Shown: positions 10,300-20,700 of the stretch, one piece after another
How positions within the stretch are numbered: position 1 is the stretch's first letter
Layout: every line of letters starts with the position of its first letter
From: Limnobaculum eriocheiris
GTDB lineage: Bacteria; Pseudomonadota; Gammaproteobacteria; Enterobacterales; Enterobacteriaceae
Length of the DNA stretch: 64,000 bases
Reading direction: 5' to 3'
NCBI RefSeq assembly: GCF_021010575.1
Contig: NZ_JAJNAG010000001.1
Location: 62,001 to 126,000 of the forward strand
The notes under the pieces: generated by a model
The model's database searches: none
Seen by the model: the letters and a program-made list of their open reading frames with translations, nothing else
Told to the model about the DNA's origin: nothing
Program-made: the position numbers and the translations under genes

Positions 10300-10989
10300 T
10301 TAACTTAATACCAGTTTACTTTTTAACTGAGCCATAACCTGCTGGCGGTTATTCTGATAAGTATTTAGCCCATTAGTACGCAAATGGCAGGCCGGACACT
10401 CTCCGCAACCATCGCCCTGAATACCGTTGTAGCAGGTTAATGTCTGGTGGCGGATTAATTCCAGCTTGCCGTAATAGTCGGCCAGAGCCCAGGTTTCGGC
10501 TTTATTTAGCCACATCAGAGGGGTTTCAAAGTTCACCGGGTAATCCATGCCTAACGCAACCGCATGGTTTAGCGCTTTGACAAATTCATCACGACAATCC
10601 GGATAGCCAGAAAAGTCGGTTTCACATACGCCGGTAATCACGGCCTGTGCTTTGATCTGATAGGCATAAATCGCTGCCAGAGTCAGAAACAGGATATTTC
10701 TACCGGGTACGAAGGTATTCGGAATGCCATCGTCAACGTCGGTAGGGACGGGAATATTGTCGCGGGTTAAACTGCTGATAGCCAATTGATTTAATAAACC
10801 GACATCCATCACTTTATGAGCGGTAGCTCCAAGCTGTTTAGCAAGGGTTCTGGCAACCTCAATTTCAGCCTGATGGCGTTGACCGTAATCGAAGGTCACG
10901 CAATGAACTTCATCATACTGAGTCAGAGCCTGAATCAGACAGGTTGTTGAGTCCTGGCCACCGCTAAAAACAACCACTGCACGCTTCAT
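10300..10989 (-). CDS. queC: 7-cyano-7-deazaguanine synthase QueC
   Basis: 229 residues from the ATG at 10989, preceded by GGAG at a good distance; a GTG two codons upstream is possible but lacks spacing. The N-terminal PP-loop [10 protein letters not shown] binds ATP. The C-terminal Cys cluster ([16 protein letters not shown]) binds zinc. QueC converts 7-carboxy-7-deazaguanine to preQ0 with ammonia and ATP in queuosine biosynthesis. In E. coli it lies near ybaV/ybaW, so this gene ends the first syntenic block. Confidence 0.96.
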   Translation of the reverse strand: MKRAVVVFSGGQDSTTCLIQALTQYDEVHCVTFDYGQRHQAEIEVARTLAKQLGATAHKVMDVGLLNQLAISSLTRDNIPVPTDVDDGIPNTFVPGRNILFLTLAAIYAYQIKAQAVITGVCETDFSGYPDCRDEFVKALNHAVALGMDYPVNFETPLMWLNKAETWALADYYGKLELIRHQTLTCYNGIQGDGCGECPACHLRTNGLNTYQNNRQQVMAQLKSKLVLS

Positions 10990-11245
10990 AATCACTCCAT
11001 CAACTGTTTCTGTCTGATATCGCCGTTATCGGGGGAAATAGCATATACATTCGGGGTATTCTTCATTACATTGTTCTGAATTGTCTGACTGACAATATGG
11101 CAAATATAGTGATATCAGGGATACCCATAATCGGCAAAGCAGCTAATAATAGTGATTCACCGGTGATGTTGCCATGTTTATTATGGAAGCCTTCAATCCG
11201 AACCAACGATTTCTGCTGAGGCGGAACAGATAAGAGAAAAATAAC

Positions 11246-12373
11246 GTGAAAATACTGGCTGATGAAAATATGCCTTATGCCCGTGAACTTTTCGGGCAGT
11301 TGGGAGAGGTAAGTCTGGTTGCCGGACGGCAGTTAAATACCGAACGATTAGCGGATACTGACGTGTTAATGGTACGTTCAGTCACCAAAGTTAACGCTGA
11401 GCTGTTAAGCGGTTCTCAGATTCGCTTTGTGGGTACAGCTACGGCGGGTACTGATCATGTTGATGATGTCTGGCTTAAACAGCACGGCATTGGTTTTTCA
11501 GGCGCGCCGGGTTGCAACGCTATCGCCGTTGTTGAGTATGTTTTTTCTGCGCTGTTAATGCTGGCTGAACGTGATGGTTTTCAACTCAGAGATAAAACCG
11601 TCGGTATTGTTGGCATCGGAAACGTTGGTTCACGTTTAAATCACCGGCTAAAAGCATTAGGTATCAAAACCCTGTTATGCGATCCACCCAGAGCACGCAA
11701 AGAAAAAAACGCGGAGTTTTTACCGCTGGAAACGCTGGTGCAGCAGGCTGATATTTTGACTTTCCACACGCCGTTGCATAAAGATGGGGAGGATAAAACT
11801 TTCCATATGGTGGATGATTCCGTACTGGCCGCCATCGCGCCGGGACGTATTTTAATTAATGCCAGTCGTGGTGCGGTAGTCGATAATATTGCTTTACTGC
11901 GGGCGTTGGAGAAAGGAAAACCGCTGAGTACTATCCTTGACGTCTGGGAACCTGAGCCGGATTTACTCCTGCCGTTGTTGGCGAGGGTCGATATTGGTAC
12001 TCCACATATTGCGGGTTATTCGCTGGAGGGTAAGGCGCGCGGCACCACCCAGATTTATCACGCACTGAGCGAATATATGGGGCAGCCGAAAAGTATCGAG
12101 CTTTCCTCCTTGCTGCCACAGGCGGAGTTTAACCATATTACTTTTAATGGTGAATTGGACGAACACAGGTTAAAACGATTAGTGCATCTGGTGTATGATG
12201 TGCGCCGGGATGATGCGCCGCTAAGAAAAGTAGCAGGCCAGCGCGGTGAGTTTGACCGTTTACGTAAAGAGTATGTCGAACGCAGAGAGTGGTCCTCTCT
12301 GACCGTTGAGTGTGACAATGCGGATACTGCCGCTCAGCTTCAACAGCTTGGTTTTAGCGTCAGATATCGATAA
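11246..12373 (+). CDS. pdxB: 4-phosphoerythronate dehydrogenase PdxB
   Basis: 375 residues with a GTG start preceded by AAGAGAAAA. NAD-binding fold with [12 protein letters not shown] (about 124-135), then the D-2-hydroxyacid dehydrogenase catalytic set: Arg in [10 protein letters not shown], Glu in DVWEPEPD and His in [11 protein letters not shown]. The C-terminal PdxB dimerisation domain includes [16 protein letters not shown]. It oxidises 4-phospho-D-erythronate in pyridoxal phosphate synthesis. It opens the pdxB-usg-truA-dedA block familiar from E. coli; the junction with queC upstream is not the E. coli arrangement. Confidence 0.96.
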   Translation: MKILADENMPYARELFGQLGEVSLVAGRQLNTERLADTDVLMVRSVTKVNAELLSGSQIRFVGTATAGTDHVDDVWLKQHGIGFSGAPGCNAIAVVEYVFSALLMLAERDGFQLRDKTVGIVGIGNVGSRLNHRLKALGIKTLLCDPPRARKEKNAEFLPLETLVQQADILTFHTPLHKDGEDKTFHMVDDSVLAAIAPGRILINASRGAVVDNIALLRALEKGKPLSTILDVWEPEPDLLLPLLARVDIGTPHIAGYSLEGKARGTTQIYHALSEYMGQPKSIELSSLLPQAEFNHITFNGELDEHRLKRLVHLVYDVRRDDAPLRKVAGQRGEFDRLRKEYVERREWSSLTVECDNADTAAQLQQLGFSVRYR

Positions 12374-12469
12374 CACCTGATTTAAAATGATTTTACAGCC
12401 CGCTCTTTTTTCAAAGGAAGACAGAGCGAGCTGTGATGCGCATATATGTAATGATTTGGAGAGTTCAGC

Positions 12470-13480
12470 ATGACTGATGGTTGGCAAGTTGCGGTACTTG
12501 GGGCGACAGGGGCAGTAGGTGAAGCCCTGCTTGAGCTATTACAGGATCGCAATTTCCCCGTAGGAGAACTGTATCTTTTAGCCAGTGAACGTACAGCCGG
12601 TGAAACGCTGCGTTTTAATGGTAAAAGCATTGTGGTACAGAATGCGGCTGAATTTGACTGGTCGCAGGCCCAACTGGCTTTCTTTATTGCCGGAACCGAA
12701 GCGGCAGTACGTTATGCAGATGAAGCGGCGAACAGTGGATGTCTGGTCATTGATAACAGCGGGGCATTCTCCCTTGAGCCGGAAGTGCCTTTAGTGGTGC
12801 CGGGAGTGAATAATCATGTGCTGTCTGAATACCGTAATCGTAATATTGTGGTCGTGGCGGATAGCTTAACCAGTCAGTTACTGACGGCTATTAAGCCGCT
12901 TTCTGAAGCGGCTGGTCTGTCGCGACTTCAGGTCACCGCCATGTTATCCGCCTCTGCACATGGTAAAGCGGCTGTGGACGATCTGGCCGGTCAAAGTGCC
13001 CGTTTGCTTAATGGATTACCGGTAGAAGAGGGTTTCTTTAATAAGCAACTGGCGTTTAACCTGCTGCCATTGTTACCCGACGCAGAAGGAAGCGTGCGGG
13101 AAGAGCGCCGTATGGTGGATGAGACCCGTAAGGTGTTGCAGGATGATGGGCTGGCGATTTCTATTTCTTGCATTCAGTCACCGGTGTTTTACGGTAATGC
13201 GCAGGTGGTGCATATGGAAGGGCTGCGTCCACTGTCGGCTGAAGAGGCTTATGATGAACTATCTAATGCTGAAGATATTCAACTGAGTGAGAATGACGAT
13301 TATCCCACTCAGGTTGGTGACGCTACCGGTAATCCTCACTTAAGCGTTGGTTGTTTACGTAATGATTATGGAATTCCTGAGCAGATTCAGTTCTGGTCAG
13401 TAGCGGATAATATCCGTTTTGGCGGTGCATTAATGATGGTTAAAACGGCGGAGAGCCTGACTCAGGAGTATTTTTACTGA
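12470..13480 (+). CDS. usg: Usg, aspartate-semialdehyde-dehydrogenase-like protein
   Basis: 336 residues, collinear with E. coli Usg. The N-terminal [14 protein letters not shown] is the NADP-binding loop of the aspartate-semialdehyde dehydrogenase family. The position of the catalytic cysteine (usually N-C-S-T) reads DSLTSQ here, with no Cys, so ordinary ASADH activity is doubtful. E. coli Usg shares this substitution. Its function is unknown. The stop codon overlaps the truA start by one base (TGATG), implying translational coupling. Confidence 0.93.
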   Translation: MTDGWQVAVLGATGAVGEALLELLQDRNFPVGELYLLASERTAGETLRFNGKSIVVQNAAEFDWSQAQLAFFIAGTEAAVRYADEAANSGCLVIDNSGAFSLEPEVPLVVPGVNNHVLSEYRNRNIVVVADSLTSQLLTAIKPLSEAAGLSRLQVTAMLSASAHGKAAVDDLAGQSARLLNGLPVEEGFFNKQLAFNLLPLLPDAEGSVREERRMVDETRKVLQDDGLAISISCIQSPVFYGNAQVVHMEGLRPLSAEEAYDELSNAEDIQLSENDDYPTQVGDATGNPHLSVGCLRNDYGIPEQIQFWSVADNIRFGGALMMVKTAESLTQEYFY

Positions 13481-14295
13481 TGTCAGAAGCGGGAAAAACC
13501 AGGGTTGCATTAGGTATTGAGTATGATGGCAGCGCTTATTATGGCTGGCAGCGCCAACAGGAAGTTGCCAGCGTTCAGGGGCATCTGGAGCAGGCATTAA
13601 CTCAAGTAGCTAACCAGCCAATATCCGTTTTTTGTGCCGGGCGCACCGATGCTGGCGTGCATGCTACTGGTCAGGTAGTTCATTTTGAAACGGATGTTCA
13701 ACGACAGGATGTTGCATGGACAATGGGCGTAAATGCCAATTTACCAAAGAATATTGCTGTACGTTGGGTAAAACGCGTTGATGAGGGTTTCCATGCTCGT
13801 TTCAGTGCAACCGCTCGTCGATACCGCTATATTATTTATAACCATCGTTTTCGCCCTGCCATTTTAAGCAGTGGCGTTACCCATTTTCATTTGCCGCTGG
13901 ACGAAGCTCGTATGCATCGTGCCGGTCAGTATTTACTGGGTGAAAATGATTTTACCTCTTTCCGGGCAGTGCAGTGTCAATCGCGCACTCCGTGGCGGAA
14001 TGTAAATCATTTAAATGTCACGCGACAAGGGGCTTATGTAGTGGTAGATATAAAGGCCAATGCGTTTGTGCATCATATGGTTAGAAATATTGTTGGCAGT
14101 CTGTTGGAAGTCGGTTGTGGCAATCAAGGTGAGCGCTGGATGGCAGAGCTGCTGGTTGCGAAAGACCGAACGCTGGCTGCTGCAACGGCAAAAGCGGAAG
14201 GTTTGTATCTGGTATCCGTGGATTACCCGGAGCGCTTTGCATTACCAGACTTACCCTTAGGCCCGCTTTTTTTAGATAACAACCTTTGTGGATGA
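13480..14295 (+). CDS. truA: tRNA pseudouridine(38-40) synthase TruA
   Basis: 271 residues, E. coli length about 270. The catalytic aspartate is Asp57 in [11 protein letters not shown], the TruA family signature. RRYRYIIYN and [13 protein letters not shown] are the other conserved blocks. It isomerises uridines 38-40 in the anticodon arm of many tRNAs. It is translationally coupled to usg upstream and followed after twelve bases by dedA, so the three probably form one operon. Confidence 0.97.
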   Translation: MSEAGKTRVALGIEYDGSAYYGWQRQQEVASVQGHLEQALTQVANQPISVFCAGRTDAGVHATGQVVHFETDVQRQDVAWTMGVNANLPKNIAVRWVKRVDEGFHARFSATARRYRYIIYNHRFRPAILSSGVTHFHLPLDEARMHRAGQYLLGENDFTSFRAVQCQSRTPWRNVNHLNVTRQGAYVVVDIKANAFVHHMVRNIVGSLLEVGCGNQGERWMAELLVAKDRTLAAATAKAEGLYLVSVDYPERFALPDLPLGPLFLDNNLCG

Positions 14296-14307
14296 ATAAC
14301 ACCTACT

Positions 14308-14970
14308 ATGGATTACATTACTTATATAATTGATTTCATTCTCCATATCGATGTGCATTTAGCGCAGATTTTTGAAAATTATGGTATGTGGGTGTATGGC
14401 ATCCTGTTTTTGATTCTGTTTTGTGAAACAGGCCTGGTGGTAACACCTTTCCTGCCGGGGGATTCACTACTGTTCGTTGCCGGTGCGCTATCTGCTCTGC
14501 CGGGGAACGATATTAATGTGCATGCCATGGTGGCATTGATGATTACTGCCGCTATTTTAGGCGATGCGGTAAACTACACCATTGGTAAACTGTTCGGCGA
14601 ACAACTATTTAGAAATCCGGATTCTAAAATATTTCGTCGAAGCTATCTGGTGAAAACCCATGAGTTTTATGAACGTCATGGTGGAAAAACCATTATTTTG
14701 GCTCGATTTGTTCCGATCGTCAGGACATTTGCCCCCTTTGTTGCCGGTATGGGGCATATGAGCTATCGCCATTTTGCCGCTTATAATGTTATTGGAGCAC
14801 TGCTCTGGGTTGTGCTGTTCACCTATGCAGGATATATTTTCGGCGATTTAAAGATCGTGCAAGATAACTTAAAGTTATTGATAGTAGCGATTATTATTAT
14901 TTCCATTATGCCTGGTGTGATTGAGGTTATTCGCCACCGTCGTGCGGCAGCAAAAAATAAAAATACCTGA
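14308..14970 (+). CDS. dedA: DedA-family inner-membrane protein
   Basis: 220 residues against 219 in E. coli DedA. The VTT/SNARE-associated domain is visible, with the family motif [17 protein letters not shown] (about 40-56) and the second half [25 protein letters not shown], where the conserved arginines lie. Several membrane segments are predicted by eye. DedA proteins are linked to undecaprenyl-phosphate or phospholipid flipping and proton-motive-force homeostasis. It is the last gene of the pdxB-usg-truA-dedA run. Confidence 0.95.
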   Translation: MDYITYIIDFILHIDVHLAQIFENYGMWVYGILFLILFCETGLVVTPFLPGDSLLFVAGALSALPGNDINVHAMVALMITAAILGDAVNYTIGKLFGEQLFRNPDSKIFRRSYLVKTHEFYERHGGKTIILARFVPIVRTFAPFVAGMGHMSYRHFAAYNVIGALLWVVLFTYAGYIFGDLKIVQDNLKLLIVAIIIISIMPGVIEVIRHRRAAAKNKNT

Positions 14971-15171
14971 TAATTCATATCATTATAATTTTTGCTGCAC
15001 AGAATGAAGGGTTCCGATAAGTTTTTAGTCCACTCTATCGGAGCGTTATGGTTTAATGGGCGATTATTTGTGTCATATACCTGTGTCAGACAGTGGCTGT
15101 CATTATCACGGGAAGATATCCGTCTGAATAACAGACCAGCAGTATGCTCGGTTTAAACAGAAAGGTCATCA

Positions 15172-16080
15172 ATGAGCTGGATTGAAAGAATTTTAAGTAA
15201 GAGCAGCGCTCCAACGCGCAAAGCTAGCATCCCTGAAGGGGTTTGGACCAAGTGCGATAGCTGTGGTCAGGTGCTTTACCGCGCTGAACTGGATCGTAAT
15301 CTGGACGTTTGTCCTAAGTGCGACCACCATATGCGTATGAGCGCTCGGGTACGTCTGCATAGCTTCCTGGATAAAGGCAGCGAAGTGGAGCTGGGTAGTG
15401 AGCTTGAACCTAAAGACCTGCTGAAGTTTAAAGACTCTAAAAAATATAAAGACCGTCTGTCCACAGCTCAAAAAGAGACTGATGAAAAAGATGCGCTGGT
15501 AGTAATGAAAGGCACTCTGTGTGGAATGCCGGTCGTGGTTGCATCATTTGAATTCTCTTTTATGGGTGGTTCAATGGCGTCAGTGGTTGGTGCCCGTTTC
15601 GTTCGTGGTGTTGAACAGGCGCTGGAAGATAATTGTCCACTGGTTTGTTTCTCTGCCAGCGGCGGTGCTCGTATGCAGGAAGCGCTGTTCTCCCTGATGC
15701 AGATGGCTAAAACCAGTGCTGCATTAGCTAAAATGCAAGAGCGCGGTTTGCCTTATATTTCGGTATTAACTGACCCAACCATGGGCGGAGTTTCTGCCAG
15801 TCTGGCAATGCTGGGCGACATTAACGTGGCGGAACCAAAAGCCCTGATTGGTTTTGCGGGTCCACGGGTAATTGAACAAACGGTACGTGAAAAATTACCG
15901 CCTGGCTTCCAACGCAGTGAGTTCCTGATTGAGAAAGGGGCAATTGATATGATTGTCCGCCGTCCTGAAATGCGTCAGCGTTTAGCTGGCCTGCTGGCAA
16001 AAATGACCGGTCAGCCTTTACCTCCTGAGGGTGAAATTCAGGGCGAACCTTCAGAGCCCGTGCAAGACGCGGAAGAGTAG
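15172..16080 (+). CDS. accD: Acetyl-CoA carboxylase carboxyltransferase subunit beta
   Basis: 302 residues, E. coli 304. The N-terminal zinc ribbon has Cys28, Cys31, Cys47 and Cys50. The crotonase-like carboxyltransferase domain follows, with [33 protein letters not shown] and [18 protein letters not shown]. With AccA it transfers the carboxyl group from biotin to acetyl-CoA in fatty acid synthesis. A 200-base upstream region contains an inverted repeat (CCGATA / TATCGG around 15016-15042) and probably the promoter. folC follows after a hairpin. Confidence 0.98.
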   Translation: MSWIERILSKSSAPTRKASIPEGVWTKCDSCGQVLYRAELDRNLDVCPKCDHHMRMSARVRLHSFLDKGSEVELGSELEPKDLLKFKDSKKYKDRLSTAQKETDEKDALVVMKGTLCGMPVVVASFEFSFMGGSMASVVGARFVRGVEQALEDNCPLVCFSASGGARMQEALFSLMQMAKTSAALAKMQERGLPYISVLTDPTMGGVSASLAMLGDINVAEPKALIGFAGPRVIEQTVREKLPPGFQRSEFLIEKGAIDMIVRRPEMRQRLAGLLAKMTGQPLPPEGEIQGEPSEPVQDAEE

Positions 16081-16108
16081 CTCTGAACGGCGATTTACTA
16101 ATGATATA

Positions 16109-16142
16109 TTGCACAATCCGGCCTTTTGGCCGGTTTGTGCAA
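16109..16142 (+). terminator. Long hairpin between accD and folC
   Basis: Fifteen-base arms TTGCACAATCCGGCC and GGCCGGTTTGTGCAA pair with one T-T mismatch around a TTTT loop. No long T run follows, only AAAATAA, so it may be an mRNA 3'-end or processing structure more than a strong terminator. folC starts 31 bases later. Confidence 0.6.
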
Positions 16143-16172
16143 AATAACACCGTAGCTAAGTGAACGGGAATC

Positions 16173-17453
16173 ATGAAAGATCTGGAAATACCACAAGCCA
16201 CGTCGCCTCTTGCCTCGTGGCTTTATTATCTCGAGCACCTGCATAGTAAGGCTATTGAATTAGGTCTGGAACGGGTTCGTTCCGTTGCTGAACGCCTTGA
16301 ACTGCTTAAGCCGGCCCCCTATGTGTTTACCGTTGCCGGAACTAACGGCAAAGGAACGACCTGTCGAACTCTGGAAGCTATCCTGATGGCTGAAGGCTAT
16401 CGCGTTGGTGTTTACAGCTCCCCCCATTTAATTCGTTATACCGAACGGGTACGTATTCAGGGACAAGAACTGACTGAAACTGACCATACGCAGGCTTTTT
16501 CTCTGGTAGAGCAGGGAAGGGGAGAAATCTCTCTGACCTATTTTGAGTTTGGTACGCTGTCCGCGTTCCAACTGTTTAAGCAAGCTAAACTGGATGTGGT
16601 CATTCTGGAGGTTGGACTGGGTGGTCGTCTGGATGCAACAAACATCGTTGATGCCGATGTAGCGGTAGTCACCAGTATTGCGCTGGACCATACCGACTGG
16701 CTGGGTTTTGATCGCGAAAGTATTGGCCGTGAAAAAGCGGGCATTTTCCGTTCTGCGCGTCCTGCGGTGGTTGGCGAACCGGATATGCCGCAAAGTATTG
16801 CCGATGTTGCCCGTCAGCTTAATGCACCGATCTATCGTCGCGGCTATGAATGGTCATTTGATCTGAATCCCGCGGGTGATAGCTGGAGCTGGCAGACCAA
16901 TGGGGAACAATTAACCTCTTTGCCATTACCTAACGTGCCATTAGCGAATGCAGCTACAGCGATGGCAGCCCTGCATTACTCTTCCCTGAATCTGGGCGAT
17001 GACGCCATTCATCAGGGGCTAAAACAGGCCTCCCTGCCTGGGCGTTTTCAGACGATTGGTCAGTCGCCGCTAAGAATTCTGGATGTAGCCCATAACCCTC
17101 ATGCAGCAGGCTATTTAGCCGGGCGTCTGGCAGCATTACCTAAGCAGGGGGGGAAAGTATATGCAGTGGTCGGTATGCTGTCGGATAAAGATATTGAAGG
17201 CACTTTAGCATTACTGAAACCTCAAGTAGATATATGGTATTGCGCCCCTCTGGAAGGGCCTCGCGGCGCAACAGCAGAACAGCTGGCGCAATATTTACCG
17301 CAACCACATATCTTTTCTGATGTTAAACAGGCCTGGAATCAAGCGTTGCAGGATGCAGGTAGTCAGGACACCATTATTGTCTGTGGTTCCTTCCATACGG
17401 TTGCACAGGTGATGGAAGTGCTGGAGTTATGCACAGGAGAACAGGATGGCTAG
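16173..17453 (+). CDS. folC: Bifunctional dihydrofolate synthase / folylpolyglutamate synthase
   Basis: 426 residues, E. coli 422. The ATP-binding loop is GTNGKGTTCRTLEAIL (about 56-71). Mur-ligase features follow: EVGLGGRLDATN, TSIALDHTDWLG, EKAGIFR, and the C-terminal DVAHNPHAAGYLA. It adds glutamate to dihydropteroate and extends polyglutamate tails on folates. GGGAATC precedes the ATG. The 3' end overlaps dedD by eight bases (ATGGCTAG), so the two are translationally coupled. Confidence 0.97.
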   Translation: MKDLEIPQATSPLASWLYYLEHLHSKAIELGLERVRSVAERLELLKPAPYVFTVAGTNGKGTTCRTLEAILMAEGYRVGVYSSPHLIRYTERVRIQGQELTETDHTQAFSLVEQGRGEISLTYFEFGTLSAFQLFKQAKLDVVILEVGLGGRLDATNIVDADVAVVTSIALDHTDWLGFDRESIGREKAGIFRSARPAVVGEPDMPQSIADVARQLNAPIYRRGYEWSFDLNPAGDSWSWQTNGEQLTSLPLPNVPLANAATAMAALHYSSLNLGDDAIHQGLKQASLPGRFQTIGQSPLRILDVAHNPHAAGYLAGRLAALPKQGGKVYAVVGMLSDKDIEGTLALLKPQVDIWYCAPLEGPRGATAEQLAQYLPQPHIFSDVKQAWNQALQDAGSQDTIIVCGSFHTVAQVMEVLELCTGEQDG

Positions 17454-18183
17454 TCAATTTCAGAACCGGTTGGTGGGGGCAATCATTATTGTCGCCATTG
17501 GGGTAATCGTTATTCCCAGCCTGTTTGATGGTAAGAAAAAACATTACGAAGATGAGTTTGCATCGATCCCTTTAGTACCTAAAGAGGGAGACGATCAAAA
17601 TACAGAAATTTTACCTTCGGTAAATCACAATCTACCGCCGGTAAATACGGGCGCTACGGTCCCGGAGTCAGGTAACGGTTCTGAAGCGGGTGCTATAGCC
17701 CCGCCACCGTTAGCAAACGGCAATGGCGGAGCAACCACGCCTCCGGGCGTGGTTGCTCCAGTTCAGAAACCAGAAGTTAAGCCTGAGCCAAAACCAGAGC
17801 CTAAGCCAGAGCCAAAACCGACGGTGAAGCCTGCGGATCCTAAACCAGAACCAAAGCCTGAACCTAAGCCAACGGTTAAACCCACCGAACCTGCTAAACC
17901 GACAGAGCCAACCAAGCCAGTGGAAAAACCACCGGTTGGTCAGGCCTATATCGTTCAGCTTGGCGCATTAAAAAATGCCGATAAGGTCAATGAATTAGTG
18001 GCAACGTTACGTTTGTCCGGATATCGGGTGTATACGATCCCAGCTACACCGGTTCAGGGGCAGATTACACGTTTAGTGGTTGGTCCAGATCCTTCAAAAC
18101 AGAAGCTTGAAGCATCATTATCAGATTTACATCGACTGACTGGCCTGAGTGGACAAGTTAAAGCATATAGTACCGGACGATAA
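17446..18183 (+). CDS. dedD: Cell division protein DedD, SPOR domain
   Basis: 245 residues. A short cytoplasmic start and one transmembrane segment (about 9-26, LVGAIIIVAIGVIVIPSLF) are followed by a long periplasmic linker. The linker holds a run of Lys-Pro-Glu-Pro repeats (about 110-165). The C-terminal SPOR domain (about 168-243, AYIVQLGALKNADKVNEL to GLSGQVKAYS) binds denuded septal peptidoglycan and recruits the protein to the division site. The KPEP array makes it longer than E. coli DedD (220). It starts inside the folC stop region; cvpA follows after a separate promoter. Confidence 0.93.
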   Translation: MASQFQNRLVGAIIIVAIGVIVIPSLFDGKKKHYEDEFASIPLVPKEGDDQNTEILPSVNHNLPPVNTGATVPESGNGSEAGAIAPPPLANGNGGATTPPGVVAPVQKPEVKPEPKPEPKPEPKPTVKPADPKPEPKPEPKPTVKPTEPAKPTEPTKPVEKPPVGQAYIVQLGALKNADKVNELVATLRLSGYRVYTIPATPVQGQITRLVVGPDPSKQKLEASLSDLHRLTGLSGQVKAYSTGR

Positions 18184-18207
18184 CGTTTGCTTAAGTGGAA
18201 AAACGAT

Positions 18208-18236
18208 ACGCAAACGTTTTCTTTTTCTGTTAGAAT
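18208..18236 (+). promoter_or_regulatory. PurR operator and promoter of cvpA-purF
   Basis: ACGCAAACGTTTTCTT (18208-18223) fits the known PUR box consensus (ACGCAAACGTTTTCNT) almost perfectly. TAGAAT at 18231-18236 is a good -10 hexamer. The same site precedes cvpA-purF in E. coli, where PurR with hypoxanthine or guanine represses the operon. Confidence 0.92.
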
Positions 18237-18314
18237 GCGCTGCAAATCAGACGGCGTAGCATTTATATAGGCTGATTTTATGAAGTACCACATTATGAAT
18301 ACATGGACGTACAT

Positions 18315-18812
18315 ATGTTGAACTGGGTTGACTATGCCATTATCGGCATCATTGTTTTTTCAGTGCTGGTTAGCCTGATTCGGGGATTCGTTCGTGAAGC
18401 CTTGTCATTAGTAACCTGGGTAGCGGCGTTTTTTGTAGCCAGCCAATTTTACCCTTACCTGACAATTTACTTTACGCAGTTTCAGGACGAGTTGGTACGT
18501 AACGGAATAGCTATCGCCGCGCTATTTATTGCGACATTGATTGTGGGTGCTATTGTTAACTATGTGATAGGTTCTTTGGTAAAACATACCGGACTTTCCG
18601 GCACAGACCGCGTTTTAGGCATCTGTTTTGGTGCGTTAAGAGGCGTGTTAATTGTGGCGGCGTTACTGTTTTTCCTTGACTCATTTACATCATTTTCTCA
18701 AAGCGCAGATTGGGTGCAGTCCCAGTTGATTCCGCAATTTAGTCATATTATTAAGTGGTTCTTTGACTACTTGCAAAGTTCGTCGAGTTTCTTGCCTCAC
18801 GTTACGCAATAG
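18315..18812 (+). CDS. cvpA: CvpA family inner-membrane protein
   Basis: 165 residues from the ATG at 18315 (MLNWVDYAII, aligning with E. coli MVWIDYAII). An ATG at 18303 would add four residues and neither has a strong ribosome-binding site. Four hydrophobic segments are visible, with the family block SLIRGFVREALSLVTW and GLSGTDRVLG-CFGALRG. In E. coli it is needed for colicin V production and affects envelope stress resistance; the molecular role is unclear. It is the first gene of the PurR-regulated cvpA-purF operon. Confidence 0.93.
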   Translation: MLNWVDYAIIGIIVFSVLVSLIRGFVREALSLVTWVAAFFVASQFYPYLTIYFTQFQDELVRNGIAIAALFIATLIVGAIVNYVIGSLVKHTGLSGTDRVLGICFGALRGVLIVAALLFFLDSFTSFSQSADWVQSQLIPQFSHIIKWFFDYLQSSSSFLPHVTQ

Positions 18813-18862
18813 ACATTTTCGTCAGGGTGGGCGTGGGGTGATACTGATGAGGAAAAGACAGC

Positions 18863-20380
18863 ATGTGCGGTATTGTCGGTATTGTTGGTTTTACACCAGT
18901 CAACCAATCCATCTATGATGCGCTCACGGTGCTTCAGCATCGTGGGCAGGATGCAGCGGGCATTGTTACTATTGATGAGAATAATAACTTTCGCTTAAGA
19001 AAAGCCAACGGCCTGGTCAAAGACGTGTTCGAGATGCGGCATATGCAGCGCCTGCAGGGGAATATGGGTATCGGACATGTTCGCTACCCTACGGCAGGCG
19101 GCTCCAGCGCTTCAGAAGCTCAACCGTTTTACGTTAACTCTCCTTATGGTATCTCTCTGGCGCACAATGGCAATCTGACCAACGCCCATGAGTTAAAGCA
19201 TAAGATGTTTGAAGTGGCCCGCCGCCACATTAACACCACCTCTGATTCTGAAGTTCTGCTGAATATTCTGGCCAGCGAGCTGGATAACTTTCGCCATTAT
19301 CCGTTAACGCCTGAAGATATTTTTACGTCGGTCCGTAATACCCATAAATTAATCCGCGGCGCTTATGCCTGTGTGGCAATGATTATTGGTCACGGCATGC
19401 TGGCGTTTCGCGATCCTAACGGTATTCGTCCGTTAGTGATTGGTAAACGTAAGCTGACCGATGGTCGTATCGAGTATATGGTGGCTTCTGAGAGCGTAGC
19501 GTTGGATACCCTGGGGTTTGAGTTCCTGCGCGACGTGGAGCCGGGAGAGGCCATCTACGTATCAGAACAGGGGCAAATGTTTACCCAACAATGCGCCGAT
19601 AATCCGCAAAGTCATCCTTGTCTGTTTGAATATGTCTATTTTGCTCGTCCGGACTCTTTTATCGATAAGATTTCCGTATACAGCGCCCGCGTTCGTATGG
19701 GGAAAAAGCTGGGGGAGAAAATCGCTCGTGAGTGGGATGATTTGGATATTGATGTCGTCATTCCTATTCCGGAAACCTCTTGTGATATCGCTCTGGAAAT
19801 TGCCCGTATTCTCGATAAGCCTTACCGTCAGGGGTTTGTGAAAAATCGCTATGTTGGCCGGACCTTTATCATGCCTGGTCAACAGGCGCGTAAACAGTCG
19901 GTACGTCGCAAACTTAACGCCAACCGCGCAGAGTTTCGTGATAAGAATGTACTGTTAGTGGATGATTCCATTGTGCGCGGCACCACTTCAGAGCAGATCG
20001 TAGAAATGGCCCGTGAAGCCGGAGCCAAAAAAGTCTATCTGGCATCGGCGGCGCCTGAAGTGCGTTTCCCTAACGTTTACGGTATTGATATGCCAACCGC
20101 CAATGAGCTGATCGCTCATGGTCGTGAAGTGGCGGAGATTAATCAAATCATTGGTGCAGATGCATTGATTTTCCAGAATCTGGACGATTTGGTTGAAGCG
20201 GTTCGTGAAGATAACCACGATATTGAGAAGTTTGAGAGCTCGGTATTCGATGGCATTTATGTTACACGGGATATTGACCAGAACTACCTCGATTATCTGG
20301 ATACTCTGCGTAATGATGACGCTAAGGCGGATAAAGATCATCATAACGCTGAGAATCTGGAGTTGTATAACGAAGGGTAG
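18863..20380 (+). CDS. purF: Amidophosphoribosyltransferase PurF
   Basis: 505 residues, as in E. coli. After removal of Met1, Cys2 (MCGIVGIVG) is the N-terminal glutaminase nucleophile. The class II glutamine amidotransferase domain (about 2-235, with [12 protein letters not shown] and HNGNLTN) precedes the phosphoribosyltransferase domain with the PRPP loop [18 protein letters not shown]. It makes 5-phosphoribosylamine, the first committed step of purine synthesis. GAGGAAAAG precedes the ATG. Regulation is by the PUR box before cvpA and by purine nucleotides allosterically. Confidence 0.98.
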   Translation: MCGIVGIVGFTPVNQSIYDALTVLQHRGQDAAGIVTIDENNNFRLRKANGLVKDVFEMRHMQRLQGNMGIGHVRYPTAGGSSASEAQPFYVNSPYGISLAHNGNLTNAHELKHKMFEVARRHINTTSDSEVLLNILASELDNFRHYPLTPEDIFTSVRNTHKLIRGAYACVAMIIGHGMLAFRDPNGIRPLVIGKRKLTDGRIEYMVASESVALDTLGFEFLRDVEPGEAIYVSEQGQMFTQQCADNPQSHPCLFEYVYFARPDSFIDKISVYSARVRMGKKLGEKIAREWDDLDIDVVIPIPETSCDIALEIARILDKPYRQGFVKNRYVGRTFIMPGQQARKQSVRRKLNANRAEFRDKNVLLVDDSIVRGTTSEQIVEMAREAGAKKVYLASAAPEVRFPNVYGIDMPTANELIAHGREVAEINQIIGADALIFQNLDDLVEAVREDNHDIEKFESSVFDGIYVTRDIDQNYLDYLDTLRNDDAKADKDHHNAENLELYNEG

Positions 20381-20407
20381 ACTGGCAGTTATTAATGGTT
20401 GAACTTC

Positions 20408-20447
20408 GGAAATGCCGTGCTGATGTTTTTGTTTTAGTGCGGTATTT
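20408..20447 (+). repeat. First copy of a duplicated purF-terminator-like sequence
   Basis: This stretch matches the sequence at 20698-20735 over almost its whole length, with a five-base insertion in the loop. Its stem is AAATGCCG with CGGTATTT (one G-T wobble), and it lacks the long T tract. Together the two copies bracket about 250 bases of hairpin-rich DNA. Confidence 0.75.
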
Positions 20448-20486
20448 GAGACTGCTGGCAAACCTAATAATCAGCATCTGTGAATA

Positions 20487-20614
20487 TTCCGGCCGTAAAA
20501 ACGATGTGGCTCAAATCACTTTCGTGCTCGGCCGGAAGACCATCTGTACTTAGCTGTAGAGCGCGTCGGGCCTAGATTCCCTAGGGGCGCTCCGGCAGCT
20601 AAAGCTGCTACGAC
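20487..20614 (+). repeat. Hairpin-chain element in the purF-ubiX gap
   Basis: Consecutive stems are visible. TTCCGGCC (20487-20494) pairs with GGCCGGAA (20530-20537) around 35 bases. GAGCGC (20559-20564) pairs with GCGCTC (20587-20592) and encloses CCTAG / CTAGG. GCAGCT and AGCTGC (20595-20608) form a tight hairpin, followed by GCTACGACC. The architecture recalls the repeats at 39441 and 45217 (an outer stem enclosing 32-35 bases, then hairpins, then GCTAC), but primary sequence similarity is weak. Confidence 0.4.
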
Positions 20615-20700
20615 CCCAACGGCAATCTCTCCCTCTGATTGGCTATGCTAAAACACAAAACCAATATAAAACTAAATTATATGACTTTGTTATCAGTCTG

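Noticed and set aside
20551-20616. tRNA-like look of the hairpin cluster (GTAGAGCGC and following stems)
   Set aside because: No acceptor stem, no T-arm TTCGA consensus and no anticodon loop of the right size; it does not fold as a cloverleaf.
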